Origin: Umezawaea tangerina
GTDB taxonomy: Bacteria > Actinomycetota > Actinomycetes > Mycobacteriales > Pseudonocardiaceae
Reading direction: 5' to 3'
Assembly: GCF_003002815.1 (NCBI RefSeq)
Contig: NZ_PVTF01000023.1
Location: 1-64,000 of the forward strand
DNA: 64,000 nt
This document shows, piece by piece, positions 45,973 to 54,475 of this stretch. Position 1 is the stretch's first letter. Every line of letters begins with the position of its first letter. The notes beneath the pieces are model-generated. The model did no database searches. It was not told where the DNA came from and saw only the letters and a list, made by a program, of their open reading frames with translations. The position numbers and the translations under genes were made by a program.

Positions 45973-46986
45973 CTAGCCGGGCTGCTGGAGCAGGTCCGCG
46001 GGGACCGGCTCGTCCTTCTCCAACGCGCCGAACAGGCGCAGGGCGTTCTCCCGGTCCCACTGCACGACCGAGCCGACCCCGTCCAGCGTCGGCGTGCTGC
46101 CGATGGGCACGGTCGCCGTGTCCACGCCGCCACCCATGCCGAACGCCAGGCCCACCAGGTTCTGCAGGTGGTCGCTGTCGTCGACCGAGATGGCGTCCGT
46201 GCTGGCGAACAGCAGCGGGAACGCCCGGAACGGGTTGGCCAGCGTGCCCACGCTCGTCGCCCGCTCGGACAGCGCGGCGAGGAACTTGCGCTGGTTCTGC
46301 ACGCGCTGGAGGTCCGCCGTGGCGAACGCCCTGGTGCGCACGTAGCCGAGCGCCTGGGTGCCGTCCAGCTCCTGGCAGCCCGCCTTGAGGTCGAGGCCCG
46401 CCAACGGGTCCTGCATCGGCTCGTCGATGCACATGTCGACACCGCCGACGGCGTCCACGATGCCCGCGAACCCGCCGAAGCCGATCTCCATGTAGTGGTC
46501 GAGGTGCAGCCCGGTCGCGGTCTCGACCGTCCGCGCCAGCAGCGGCGCGCCGCCGAGCGAGAACGCGGCGTTGATCTTGTTCTTGTCGTTGCCCGCGATG
46601 TCCACATAGGAGTCGCGCGGCAGGCTCACCAGCGTCGCCTTCCCGGAGCCGTCCGGGATGTGCAGGATCATGATGGTGTCCGTGCGCTTGCCGCCCGCGT
46701 CACCGGTCGACAGCGCGTCCTTCTGCTCCTGCGTCAGGTCGTCGCGGGCGTCCGAGCCCACCAGCAGCCAGTTGGTGCCGGGGGTGTCCGCCGGTCGGCC
46801 CTCGTAGTCCGGCAGCGCGTCGGAGCGCTTCAGCGACGAGTCGACGTAGAACCACAGACCGACCACGGCCAGCAACAACACGAACACGACGGCCAGGAAC
46901 ACACGGCCCTTCTTGACCTTGCGCCGCTGCGGCATCGGCCTGCGCGCGGGCGGTTGCTGGTACCCCTGCTGGTATCCAGCGCTCAT
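45973..46986 (-). CDS. LCP family (LytR-CpsA-Psr) cell wall ligase
   Basis: A 337-aa type II membrane protein: proline-rich cytoplasmic N-terminus, basic patch RRKVKKGR, a single TM helix (VFLAVVFVLLLAVVGLWFYV) and an extracellular LCP domain with NWLLVGSDAR, KRTDTIMILHIP, SLPRDSYVDI, KINAAFSLGG and GYVRTRAFATADLQRVQNQ. LCP enzymes attach arabinogalactan, teichoic acids or other polymers to peptidoglycan from polyprenyl-phosphate carriers. Single gene. Confidence 0.94.
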   Translation of the reverse strand: MSAGYQQGYQQPPARRPMPQRRKVKKGRVFLAVVFVLLLAVVGLWFYVDSSLKRSDALPDYEGRPADTPGTNWLLVGSDARDDLTQEQKDALSTGDAGGKRTDTIMILHIPDGSGKATLVSLPRDSYVDIAGNDKNKINAAFSLGGAPLLARTVETATGLHLDHYMEIGFGGFAGIVDAVGGVDMCIDEPMQDPLAGLDLKAGCQELDGTQALGYVRTRAFATADLQRVQNQRKFLAALSERATSVGTLANPFRAFPLLFASTDAISVDDSDHLQNLVGLAFGMGGGVDTATVPIGSTPTLDGVGSVVQWDRENALRLFGALEKDEPVPADLLQQPG

Positions 46987-47069
46987 GTCGCCAACCCCGA
47001 TCTGGATGGATGTCTTCGGTCAACCGGTCTTGCACCTAGAGACGCGGCGCAAGCGGAGAGGTTGCCACC

Positions 47070-47459
47070 TTAGTCAGTCAGCGGCAGGACGAGCGCCCCG
47101 AGCAGCCGGGTGAGCTCGGCCTCCGGGTCGGCCGTGAGACCGGTGTGCGTGGGCGACGTCTGGACCACCGTGCTGCGCGGCGCGGTCAGCCAGCGGAACC
47201 GCTGCCCCTGCGTCGTCCCGGACACCGGCCCGGCCTCCCGCGCGCCGTCGCACGACGTGCCCAGGTGCGCCAGCGTCGCCTCCAGCAGCTCCACGTCGAA
47301 CCCCGGATCCAGCGCCTTGACCCGCTGGGCGTCCACGAACGTCTTGGCGCGCAGGAACTTCAGCTCCGGGCAGTAGAGCAGGACACCGACGTTCGCGAAC
47401 TCGCCGCGCTCGGGCCTGGGCACCGCCCGCAGGACCGCGTACTCAAACACGTGCGGCAC
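47070..47459 (-). CDS. DUF3037 family protein
   Basis: A 129-aa protein with the DUF3037 start FEYAVLRAVPRPERGEFANVGVLLY and the central FVDAQRVKALDPGFD. Its GTG lies inside the end of the HipA-like kinase gene (17-bp overlap), so the two are translated together. DUF3037 proteins regularly pair with HipA-like kinases; the partner relation resembles a kinase with a small regulatory or antitoxin subunit, but the role is not proven. Confidence 0.88.
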   Translation of the reverse strand: MPHVFEYAVLRAVPRPERGEFANVGVLLYCPELKFLRAKTFVDAQRVKALDPGFDVELLEATLAHLGTSCDGAREAGPVSGTTQGQRFRWLTAPRSTVVQTSPTHTGLTADPEAELTRLLGALVLPLTD

Positions 47460-48237
47460 GGGCCACCTCCAACGCCTCGACCCACGCCCGCGGACCGGCC
47501 AGCCGGGCCGCGAAGTACGCGAGGTACGCCTCCCGCACGGCCGGCGCCCCCTCGAACACCTGGTCCTGCGCCAACCACTCGTCCGGCACCAGCGCCAGCA
47601 CCTCCCGCAGCAGCTCCGGGGTGACCTTCGCGGCCAGCTCGGCGTCGACGTCCGCGAGCGGACCGGCGAACGGGAGCATCAGGTGGTCGGCGGCGTCGAA
47701 CCGGTACTCCTTGGCGGGGAAGCGATCCGCGCGCCAACCGTGATGGAAGTAGAGGGCGGCGCCGTGGTCGATCAGCCAGAGCTGCCGGTGCCACAACAAG
47801 GTGTTCGGGTTGCGCCAGCTGCGGTCGACGTTGACGGTCAGACCGTCGAGCCAGAGGAGCCGGGTGGCCGTCTCCTGGTCCGGTTCGCGCACGACGGGGT
47901 TGTAGTCGAACGAGCCGGGCAGGTAGTCCAGGCCGAGGTTCACGCCACCGCTCTTGCGGAGCAGGTCCTGGATCTCCTCGTCGGGCTCGGAGCGGGCCAG
48001 CTCGGGGTCGAGGTCGACCAGGACGATCTCGGGGACGCGGAAGCCGAGGCGGCGGGCGAGCTCGCCGACGACGATCTCGGCGATGAGGGCTTTGACGCCC
48101 TGGCCTGCGCCGCGGAACTTGAGGACGTACATGCCGAGGTCGTCGGCTTCGACGAGGCCGGGGAGGGAGCCGCCTTCGCGGAAGGGGGTGACGTACCGGG
48201 TGGCCGCGACCGTCCGCAGGCCGTTGGGGGATTCCAC
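47443..48237 (-). CDS. HipA-like kinase
   Basis: A 264-aa kinase-fold protein. YVLKFRGAGQGVKALIAEIVVGELAR holds the ATP Lys and helix C Glu region, and LLWLDGLTVNVDRSWRNPNTLLWHRQLWLIDHGAALYFHH (read in parts) gives the HipA-type catalytic NxDR and the IDHG metal site. It lacks the N-terminal HipA domain and is shorter than HipA (about 440 aa). GTG start. It overlaps the DUF3037 gene. Toxin activity is possible by analogy with HipA-type kinases; no HipB-like HTH gene is adjacent. Confidence 0.87.
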   Translation of the reverse strand: MESPNGLRTVAATRYVTPFREGGSLPGLVEADDLGMYVLKFRGAGQGVKALIAEIVVGELARRLGFRVPEIVLVDLDPELARSEPDEEIQDLLRKSGGVNLGLDYLPGSFDYNPVVREPDQETATRLLWLDGLTVNVDRSWRNPNTLLWHRQLWLIDHGAALYFHHGWRADRFPAKEYRFDAADHLMLPFAGPLADVDAELAAKVTPELLREVLALVPDEWLAQDQVFEGAPAVREAYLAYFAARLAGPRAWVEALEVARAARV

Positions 48238-48320
48238 GCGGACATCATGGTCTGGGGGTGGGGGTTTCGCGAACTGGTTGGTGGGTGGGGGTGGTGGGTG
48301 GAGAGTTGGTTTGGGTGGGG

Positions 48321-48473
48321 TTGTCGAGGCGTAGCGAGTTCGTCTGGGTGCGTGGCTGGGTGGGTTGTGCGTGGTTGTCGAGGCGTAGCGAGTTCGTTTA
48401 GGTGCGTGGCTGGGTGGGTTGTGCGTGGTTGTCGAGGCGTAGCGAGTTCGCCGGGGTGCGTGGCTGGGTGGGG
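48321..48473. repeat. 54-bp tandem repeat, about 2.8 copies
   Basis: Unit starting TTGTCGAGGCGTAGCGAGTT repeats at 48321, 48375 and 48429, each ending TGGCTGGGTGGG with minor changes in the middle (GTCTGGG, GTTTAGG, GCCGGGG). It lies 84 bp upstream of the HipA-like kinase start in its 509-bp 5' gap (48238-48746), which otherwise contains only repeat family B and a G/T-rich stretch. No protein-like frame is seen. Confidence 0.88.
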
Positions 48474-48491
48474 GTTACGACCCGCGGTGGT

Positions 48492-48608
48492 GTGGTCGAT
48501 TTGACTTGGGGCCCCTCTTTTTGGGCCTCGTCGGGCGAAAAAGGGCAGGTGGTAGAGCCTGCCCGCCGACCAATTTTAGGCCCAAAAACCCCAAGTAAAA
48601 TCGACCAC
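48492..48608. repeat. Structured repeat family B, copy 1
   Basis: A 117-bp element folding into four nested helices. H1 48492-48511 pairs with 48589-48608 (19 of 20). H2 TTTTTGGGCCT 48518-48528 pairs with 48578-48588. H3 GTCGG 48530-48534 pairs with 48566-48570. H4 GGGCAGG 48543-48549 pairs with 48558-48564 with loop TGGTAGAG. Single-stranded GCGAAAAA and CAATTTT segments are shared with the copy at 56006. It sits 138 bp past the SGNH hydrolase stop. Confidence 0.85.
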
Positions 48609-48746
48609 GGTTGCGTGCTTTCGTTGCGTACCAGCGGCTTGCGCGGGTCGGACTTTGGTAGGCCTGACTTTGGTGGGTCTGGCTTTGTGTCTTGCTCTCC
48701 AGCGGCTTGGGTGGGCTCTGTCCGGTTGCCGTTGCTTTCCCTCTGT

Positions 48747-49499
48747 CTACCGCTCGCCGAGTGCTGATTCCAGGGCCTTGAGGTAGGCGAGCTGGCCTTG
48801 TTTGGTGGGGTGGTAGGAGTCTTCGAAGGGGACGGTGATGCCGTTCAGCCAGGGGTCCGCGGAGCAGATGCCGTGGTTGGCGAAGGGGGTGCGGAGGTCG
48901 ATGTAGGTGGCGCCGGCGGTGGTCGTGGCGGATTTGACGACGTCTGCCAGGAGGTCGGCGCCGGTGTTGATGGCGGTGCGCTTGGTTTCGGTGAGGCCGG
49001 CGGCGCAGGAGGTCGGTTCGAAGAGGTGGGGGTAGCCGAGGACGTAGGTCTTGGCGGCGGGGGCGGCCTTGTTGAGGGCTGTGAAGAGTTGGGTGAGCTT
49101 GGCGGGGAGCTCGTCCCTGGTGGTGGTGTTGGCCTTGTCGACGGCTTGCAGGCAGGCGCGGTCGGACTTGAGGGAGCAGGTGCTCATGACGTCGCTGAAG
49201 CCGATGTCGTTGCCGCCGATGGTGAGCGTGACGAGGCCGGTCTCGGGGGTGAGGGTGGGGAGTTGGCGTTCCAGGACCTCGCCGACGGTGGCGCCGGAGC
49301 AGGCGGGGAACTGGAAGGAGGCGGGGCTGTGGGCGTCCTTCCACAGGTTGGGGTAGGCGAAGGCGGTGCGGCCGCAGCCGCCGCTGGAGCTGCCGGTTCC
49401 CACGCCCGCGGCGTAGGAGTCGCCGAGTGCGGCGTACTCCGGTGCGACGGGCGCGGGGACCATGACCAGGCTGAGGACGAGTGCGGCGGCGATACCCAT
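48747..49499 (-). CDS. Secreted SGNH/GDSL hydrolase
   Basis: A 250-aa protein with a signal peptide (MGIAAALVLSLVMVPAPVAP) and the four SGNH blocks: YAALGDSYAAGVG (Ser), ACSGATVGEVL (Gly), TIGGNDIGFS (Asn) and EDSYHPTKQGQ (Asp and His). Cysteines in SGGCGRT, FPACSG, STCSLKSDRACL and TSCAAG are those that form disulfides in the Streptomyces-type lipase/esterase (SCO7513-like) branch. It is probably a secreted lipase or esterase. Confidence 0.93.
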   Translation of the reverse strand: MGIAAALVLSLVMVPAPVAPEYAALGDSYAAGVGTGSSSGGCGRTAFAYPNLWKDAHSPASFQFPACSGATVGEVLERQLPTLTPETGLVTLTIGGNDIGFSDVMSTCSLKSDRACLQAVDKANTTTRDELPAKLTQLFTALNKAAPAAKTYVLGYPHLFEPTSCAAGLTETKRTAINTGADLLADVVKSATTTAGATYIDLRTPFANHGICSADPWLNGITVPFEDSYHPTKQGQLAYLKALESALGER

Positions 49500-49540
49500 G
49501 ACCTAGCGGTACCACTGTGGACAGTCCCGGCGGTAGGGCG

Positions 49541-50683
49541 TTAACCCAGCCGGGTGGGGACCACGCAGACCGGGATCGGGGTCGACAGCGGGGTGCCGGT
49601 GGGGCGCAGGCGGCCGGTGGCCAGGTCGACCCTGAACGAGGTGACGGTGTTCGAGTTCTGGTTGGCCGCGAACAGGAATCGCCCGGTCGGGTCGAACGTG
49701 ATGTGCCTGGGGAACTTGCCGCCGGTGGGCACGGTCTCCACGAAGCGCAGCCGGGCGCCGCCCTGGTCGACCGCGAACAGCGCCACGCTGTCGTGGCCGC
49801 GGTTGGACAGGTAGACGAAGCGGCCGTCGGCGGAGACGACGACCTCGGCCGGGTAGTTGCGCGGGGTCGCGGGGGTGCCGATCGGGGTGGTGCGCAGGGT
49901 CTGCGCGGGGGTCAGCAGGCCGCGTTCCGGGTCGTAGGCGGCCGCGACGATCGTCGAGTCCAGCTCGTTGGCCAGGTAGGCGAACGAGCCGGACGGGTGG
50001 AACGCGAGGTGGCGCGGACCGGCGCCGGGCTTGACCTTGGCGGTGCCGACCAGGGTCAGCTTCCCCGTGGTGGTGTCCAGCCGGTAGCTGTAGACGGAGT
50101 CGGTGCCAAGGTCGACGGCGAGCAGGTGCTTGCCCGCGGGGTCCGGCAGGACCTGGTGGGCGTGCGGGCCCTCCTGGCGCTCCTTGTCCGGCCCCGAGCC
50201 CTGGTGCTGCACGAGGTCGACGCGGGCGCCCAGGCCGCCGTCGGCGCGCACCGGGTGCACGGCGACGCTGCCGGAGGAGTAGTTCGCGCTCAGCAGGTAC
50301 CGGCCGCTGGGGTCCAGGGCCAGGTGGCACGGGTCCGCGCCGCCGGTGCTCTGGCTGTTGATCACCCGCAGCCCACCGCCGGCACCGATCGCGATCGAGG
50401 TCACCGCGCCCGCGGACTGCTCGTTGACCGCGTAGAGCGTGCGCCCGGCCTCGATGACGAACGACGGGTTCGCGACACCGGGGAACACGCCGGTCTGCCG
50501 CAGCTGACCGGTGGTCTGGTCGTAGGCCGCGAGGCCGATCCCCGTCCCCCCGCCCGACCAGGTCGTGTACGTCCCCAAGTACGCGGTGGTCTCCGCGCGT
50601 GGTTGTGCCGCAGCGGCCTCACCGGTCACCAGCATCCCCGCCCCAACGCCCACGGCTCCGAGGAACCTTCGCCTGTCGATCAT
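49541..50683 (-). CDS. Tat-exported lactonase family beta-propeller protein
   Basis: A 380-aa protein starting MIDRRRFLGAVGVGAGMLVTG, a twin-arginine signal. The rest is a seven-bladed propeller of the Pgl/carboxymuconate cyclase family: YLGTYTTW, repeated DPSGRYLLSANYSSGSVAV, HPSGSFAYLANE and DPTGRFLFAANQNSNTV. Cytoplasmic relatives hydrolyse 6-phosphogluconolactone; an exported member must act on another lactone or bind a ligand outside. ATG 50683 puts the Tat motif at the N-terminus; upstream in-frame ATGs exist. Confidence 0.9.
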   Translation of the reverse strand: MIDRRRFLGAVGVGAGMLVTGEAAAAQPRAETTAYLGTYTTWSGGGTGIGLAAYDQTTGQLRQTGVFPGVANPSFVIEAGRTLYAVNEQSAGAVTSIAIGAGGGLRVINSQSTGGADPCHLALDPSGRYLLSANYSSGSVAVHPVRADGGLGARVDLVQHQGSGPDKERQEGPHAHQVLPDPAGKHLLAVDLGTDSVYSYRLDTTTGKLTLVGTAKVKPGAGPRHLAFHPSGSFAYLANELDSTIVAAAYDPERGLLTPAQTLRTTPIGTPATPRNYPAEVVVSADGRFVYLSNRGHDSVALFAVDQGGARLRFVETVPTGGKFPRHITFDPTGRFLFAANQNSNTVTSFRVDLATGRLRPTGTPLSTPIPVCVVPTRLG

Positions 50684-50771
50684 CGCTGCGCACCTCCGCT
50701 TCATCACTGGCGGCGAACCCACAGTGGCCTAGACCACTGCGTCCCGACAAGGGATGCAACGAAGATTGCGC

Positions 50772-51641
50772 CTACCGCAACGGGTCGGCCTCGGTCAACG
50801 TGGCCAGCTCCGCTACGGGGTCGTAGTCCGGCACAGGATACGTCGGCGCGAGGTCGCGCAAGGTGTGCAGCAGCAGCCGGGCGACGGCCCAGTTGCGGTA
50901 CCACTTGCGGTCCGAGGGCACGGCGTACCAGGGCGCGGTCGGCGGCGAGCACTTGGTCAGCAGGTCGGTGTAGGCCAGCTGGTACTGCGACCACTTGGCC
51001 CGCACGGCGAGGTCCTGCGGGTTGTACTTCCACCGCTTCTCCGGCGTCTCCAGCCGGGCCACGAGCCGTTCCTTCTGCCGTTCCGGCGAGATGTGCAGGA
51101 AGCACTTCAGGATCGTCACGCCGGACTCGGCCAGCTCGGCCTCGAAGTCGTTGATCTGCTGGTAGCGGGCCCGCCACACCGACGGCGGCACCAGCTTGTC
51201 CACCCTGGGGACCAGCACGTCCTCGTAGTGCGACCGGTCGAAGAAGCCGATCTCCCCCGGCGTGGGCAGCTGGCGGCGGATCCGCCACAGGAAGTCGTGC
51301 GACAGCTCCGAGCGGGTCGGCTTCTTGAACGACACGATCCGCAGGCCCTGCGGGTTGACCAACCCCGCGACGTGCCGGATCGTGCCGCCCTTGCCCGAGG
51401 TGTCCATGCCCTGGAGCACGACCAGCACGCGCCGCTTCCCGCCGAGGACGCCCTCGGCGTAGAGGTTCTCCTGGAGCTGGTCCAGCTCGGCCGCCATCCC
51501 CGCGAGGTCCTCGGCCGCGTCGGACTTGCTCTTCGGGCCGACCGGGGAGCCCGCCGGGTCGACCGCCGAGAGGTCGACGGCCTCCGGGTCGATCCGGAGG
51601 ACGTCGCGGACGGACTGGACGTGCGCCGACTTCTTCGCCAT
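50772..51641 (-). CDS. ppk2: Polyphosphate kinase 2
   Basis: A 289-aa PPK2-family phosphotransferase using polyphosphate to phosphorylate nucleotides. Walker A is LQGMDTSGKGGTIRHV, Walker B FDRSHYEDVLVPRV, and the lid has PEKRWKYNPQDLAVRAKW. The class I-like single domain with KRWKYNP suggests NDP to NTP or NMP to NDP transfer; the class cannot be fixed by eye. It is divergent from the ornithine aminotransferase gene with a 141-bp promoter region between. Confidence 0.93.
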   Translation of the reverse strand: MAKKSAHVQSVRDVLRIDPEAVDLSAVDPAGSPVGPKSKSDAAEDLAGMAAELDQLQENLYAEGVLGGKRRVLVVLQGMDTSGKGGTIRHVAGLVNPQGLRIVSFKKPTRSELSHDFLWRIRRQLPTPGEIGFFDRSHYEDVLVPRVDKLVPPSVWRARYQQINDFEAELAESGVTILKCFLHISPERQKERLVARLETPEKRWKYNPQDLAVRAKWSQYQLAYTDLLTKCSPPTAPWYAVPSDRKWYRNWAVARLLLHTLRDLAPTYPVPDYDPVAELATLTEADPLR

Positions 51642-51679
51642 CGTCGGAGGGTAACCAGGACGTGATCACTTCGCAGGGC

Positions 51680-51737
51680 GCGCAACGGATCTCCGCCGAT
51701 CATCGCGTTTGCGCAACGAACCTGACACATGCGCAAC
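51680..51737. promoter_or_regulatory. Three GCGCAAC repeats upstream of ornithine aminotransferase
   Basis: GCGCAAC occurs at 51680, 51711 and 51731 in the same orientation between ppk2 and the aminotransferase, 20-31 bp apart, so two lie on nearly the same helix face. Regulators of the Lrp/AsnC type bind such phased arrays, but the protein is not encoded here. Confidence 0.5.
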
Positions 51738-51782
51738 ACCTCACGGATGAAATCGCTGGCATTTCCCCCTTAGCCTTGTCCT

Positions 51783-53018
51783 ATGACCGCCATCGCCGTT
51801 CCCACCACCGTGACCCCGGCCCACGCGGCCGACTACATCGCGCTCGACGAGGCCTGGAGCACGCACAACTACCACCCGCTGCCGGTCGTGATCTCCCACG
51901 GCGAGGGGGCGTGGGTGACGGACGTGGACGGTCGCCGGTACCTGGACTTCCTGTCCGGCTACTCGTCCCTCAACTTCGGCCACCGGCACCCCGCCCTGGT
52001 CGCCGCCGCGGTCGAGCAGCTCGGCCGCGTCACGCTGACCAGCCGCGCGTTCCACCACGACCAGTTCGGCCTGTTCTGCCGCGAGCTCGCCGAGCTGACC
52101 GGCACCGAGATGGTGCTGGCGATGAACTCCGGGGCCGAGGCCGTCGAGTCGGCCATCAAGGTCGCCCGCAAGTGGGCCTACCAGGTCAAGGGCGTTCCGG
52201 AGGGCACCGCGGAGATCGTCGTCGCGGGGGCCAACTTCCACGGCCGGACCACCACGATCGTGTCGTTCTCGACCGACGAGGTCGCGCGCGCCGACTTCGG
52301 GCCGTTCACGCCCGGCTTCACGGTCGTGGCCTACGGCGACGAGCAGGCGCTGCGGGACGCGATCACCGAGCGCACCGCGGCCGTGCTGATCGAGCCCATC
52401 CAGGGCGAGGCGGGCATCGTGGTGCCGCCCGCGGGCTACCTGGCGGCCGTGCGGCGGATCTGCGACGAGAACAACGTCCTCATGGTCGCCGACGAGATCC
52501 AGTCCGGGCTCGGCCGCACCGGCGAGCTGCTGGCGCTCGACGACGCGGGCGTGCGCGCCGACCTCTACACGCTCGGCAAGGCGCTGGGCGGCGGGATCAT
52601 GCCGGTGTCGGCCGTGGTGGGCAGCCGGTCGGTGCTCGGCCTGCTCAAGCCCGGCGAGCACGGGTCCACGTTCGGCGGCAACCCGCTGGCCTGCGCCATC
52701 GGCCGCGCCGTGGTGAAGCTGCTGGCGACCGGCGAGTTCCAGGAGCGCTCCCGCGAGCTGGGCGGGTACCTGCACGCCCGACTGGGTGAACTCGTCGGGC
52801 ACGGCGTGTCCGAGGTCCGCGGCCGCGGCCTGTGGGCGGGCGTCGAGATCGCGCCCGGCGGTCCGAAGGGCCGGGAGGCATCCGAGGCGCTGGCCGCGCG
52901 GGGCGTGCTGTGCAAGGAGACGCACGACTCGACGCTGCGCGTCGCTCCCCCGCTGGTGATCACCCGCGAGGAGCTGGACCTGGGCGTGGAGGCCATCGCG
53001 GCGGTCGTCGCGCGATAG
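51783..53018 (+). CDS. rocD: Ornithine aminotransferase
   Basis: A 411-aa class III PLP aminotransferase converting ornithine and 2-oxoglutarate to glutamate semialdehyde and glutamate. It has DEAWSTHNYHPLPVVISHGEGAWVTDVDGRRYLD (read in parts, typical of ornithine enzymes, with the substrate Tyr), MNSGAEAVESAIKVARKW, VADEIQSGLGRTG and the PLP Lys in TLGKALGGGIMPVSA. Single gene ending before a strong hairpin. It links arginine/ornithine degradation to proline and glutamate. Confidence 0.95.
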   Translation: MTAIAVPTTVTPAHAADYIALDEAWSTHNYHPLPVVISHGEGAWVTDVDGRRYLDFLSGYSSLNFGHRHPALVAAAVEQLGRVTLTSRAFHHDQFGLFCRELAELTGTEMVLAMNSGAEAVESAIKVARKWAYQVKGVPEGTAEIVVAGANFHGRTTTIVSFSTDEVARADFGPFTPGFTVVAYGDEQALRDAITERTAAVLIEPIQGEAGIVVPPAGYLAAVRRICDENNVLMVADEIQSGLGRTGELLALDDAGVRADLYTLGKALGGGIMPVSAVVGSRSVLGLLKPGEHGSTFGGNPLACAIGRAVVKLLATGEFQERSRELGGYLHARLGELVGHGVSEVRGRGLWAGVEIAPGGPKGREASEALAARGVLCKETHDSTLRVAPPLVITREELDLGVEAIAAVVAR

Positions 53019-53032
53019 TCACGATCGGCGTT

Positions 53033-53073
53033 CGGGCACCTCACGATGCGTGAAACACCTCGTGAGGTGCCCG
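53033..53073 (+). terminator. Perfect 13-bp hairpin after rocD
   Basis: CGGGCACCTCACG (53033-53045) pairs with CGTGAGGTGCCCG (53061-53073) around a 15-nt loop. It ends 10 bp before the start codon of the next gene, so it may attenuate read-through or mask that gene's ribosome site. Confidence 0.75.
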
Positions 53074-53083
53074 GACGGCATGC

Positions 53084-54475
53084 ATGATGCCGTTCATGGG
53101 TGAACGGGTACGCGCGCAGGCGGCAGCGGCGCTCGGTCGGTGGACCGAGCCGGAAGAGGTCCTCGCGAACGGCCGCGCGCTGCGCGACGCCGTCGGCCAC
53201 CAGGCGCACCGCAAGGCGCTGCTGGCCGTGGACCGGCCATCCATCCCGGACTACGTGCGCGCCAGCAACCAGGGCAGGCTCGAGGAGCTGATCCCGTTGC
53301 GGATCGGCCGGATGATCGCCTCCCCGTTCTCGTTCTTCCGCGGCAGCGCGGGCCTGATGGCGGGCGACCTCGCGGTGAGCCCGCGCAGCGGCGTGGACGC
53401 CCAGCTCTGCGGGGACGCGCACGCGGCGAACTTCGGCCTCTACGGCACGCCCGAGGGCCAGATCGTCATGGACATCAACGACTTCGACGAGACGCTGCCC
53501 GGCCCGTGGGAGTGGGACCTCAAGCGGCTGGCGACCAGCCTCGTGCTCGCGGGCCGCGAGGGCGGGGTGTCGGAGAAGGGCTGCCGCGACGCCGCCGAGG
53601 ACGCCGTCCGCGCCTACCGGGGCGCGCTGCGGCACCTGGCCGAGGTGCCGTTCCTGGAGTCGTGGAGCGCGCTGGGCGACGAGTCGGTGCTGAGCAAGGC
53701 CAAGGCCGACGACCTGACCGAGGAGTTCAGCAAGGCGGCGTCCAAGGCGCGGAAGAACACCAGCGCGCGGGTCGCCGCGAAGTGGACCCGCAAGGAGGGC
53801 GAGCACTGGCGCTTCATCGCGGACCCGCCCGTGCTCACCAGGATCCCCGAGGCGACCGCCGACGCCGTGCTCGGCGCGCTGCCGTCCTACGTGGACACGC
53901 TGCGCGAGTCCCGCCGCAACCTGATCACCCGCTACGGGGTGTCCGACGTGGCGTTCCGGGTCGTCGGCACCGGCAGCGTCGGCCTGCGCAACTACCTGGT
54001 CCTGCTGCACGGCAACGGCGACGAGGCGCTCATCCTCCAGGCCAAGGAGGCCCGCCCGTCCGCGCTGGCGCCGTTCCTGGGCGCGCCCATGGCCAGGCAC
54101 GAGGGCAAGCGCATCGTGCACGGCGCGCGGCTCGTGCAGGCCGAGACGGACATCCTGCTGGGCTGGACGACCATCGAGGGCAGGCCGTTCATCGTCCGCC
54201 AGTTCCGCAACCGCAAGGGCGAGATCGACGCCACCACGCTCAAGCGCGACGACCTCGACGACTACGGCCGGTTCGCGGGAGCCCTGCTGGCCCGCGCCCA
54301 CACCCGCTCGGTCGACCCCCGGCTGCTCGCGGGCTACTGCGACGACGGCGAGGACCTCGACGAGGCGTTCGCGAAGTACGCGATCGACTACGCCGACCAG
54401 ACCGAGTCCGACCACGCGCGGCTCGTGGCCGAGGTGGACGCGGGCCGGATGCCCGCGCTCATCGAGGAGGACTGA
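53084..54475 (+). CDS. DUF2252 family protein
   Basis: A 463-aa protein with the DUF2252 pattern: ASPFSFFRGSAGLMAGDLA, QLCGDAHAANFGLYG, VMDINDFDETLPGPWEWDLKRLATSL and IVRQFRNRKGEIDA. The GDAHxxNFG and DxNDFDE elements match kinase-like catalytic and metal-binding motifs, so it probably has an aminoglycoside-phosphotransferase-type fold, but no substrate is known. The start is uncertain (ATG 53084, 53087 or 53096). Its 3' end overlaps the convergent ceramidase-like gene by 17 bp. Confidence 0.9.
   Translation: MMPFMGERVRAQAAAALGRWTEPEEVLANGRALRDAVGHQAHRKALLAVDRPSIPDYVRASNQGRLEELIPLRIGRMIASPFSFFRGSAGLMAGDLAVSPRSGVDAQLCGDAHAANFGLYGTPEGQIVMDINDFDETLPGPWEWDLKRLATSLVLAGREGGVSEKGCRDAAEDAVRAYRGALRHLAEVPFLESWSALGDESVLSKAKADDLTEEFSKAASKARKNTSARVAAKWTRKEGEHWRFIADPPVLTRIPEATADAVLGALPSYVDTLRESRRNLITRYGVSDVAFRVVGTGSVGLRNYLVLLHGNGDEALILQAKEARPSALAPFLGAPMARHEGKRIVHGARLVQAETDILLGWTTIEGRPFIVRQFRNRKGEIDATTLKRDDLDDYGRFAGALLARAHTRSVDPRLLAGYCDDGEDLDEAFAKYAIDYADQTESDHARLVAEVDAGRMPALIEED

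Noticed and set aside
48402-48767. A 121-codon plus-strand gene across repeat B
   Set aside because: The frame passes through the tandem repeat and the structured element and has no protein-like composition or ribosome site.
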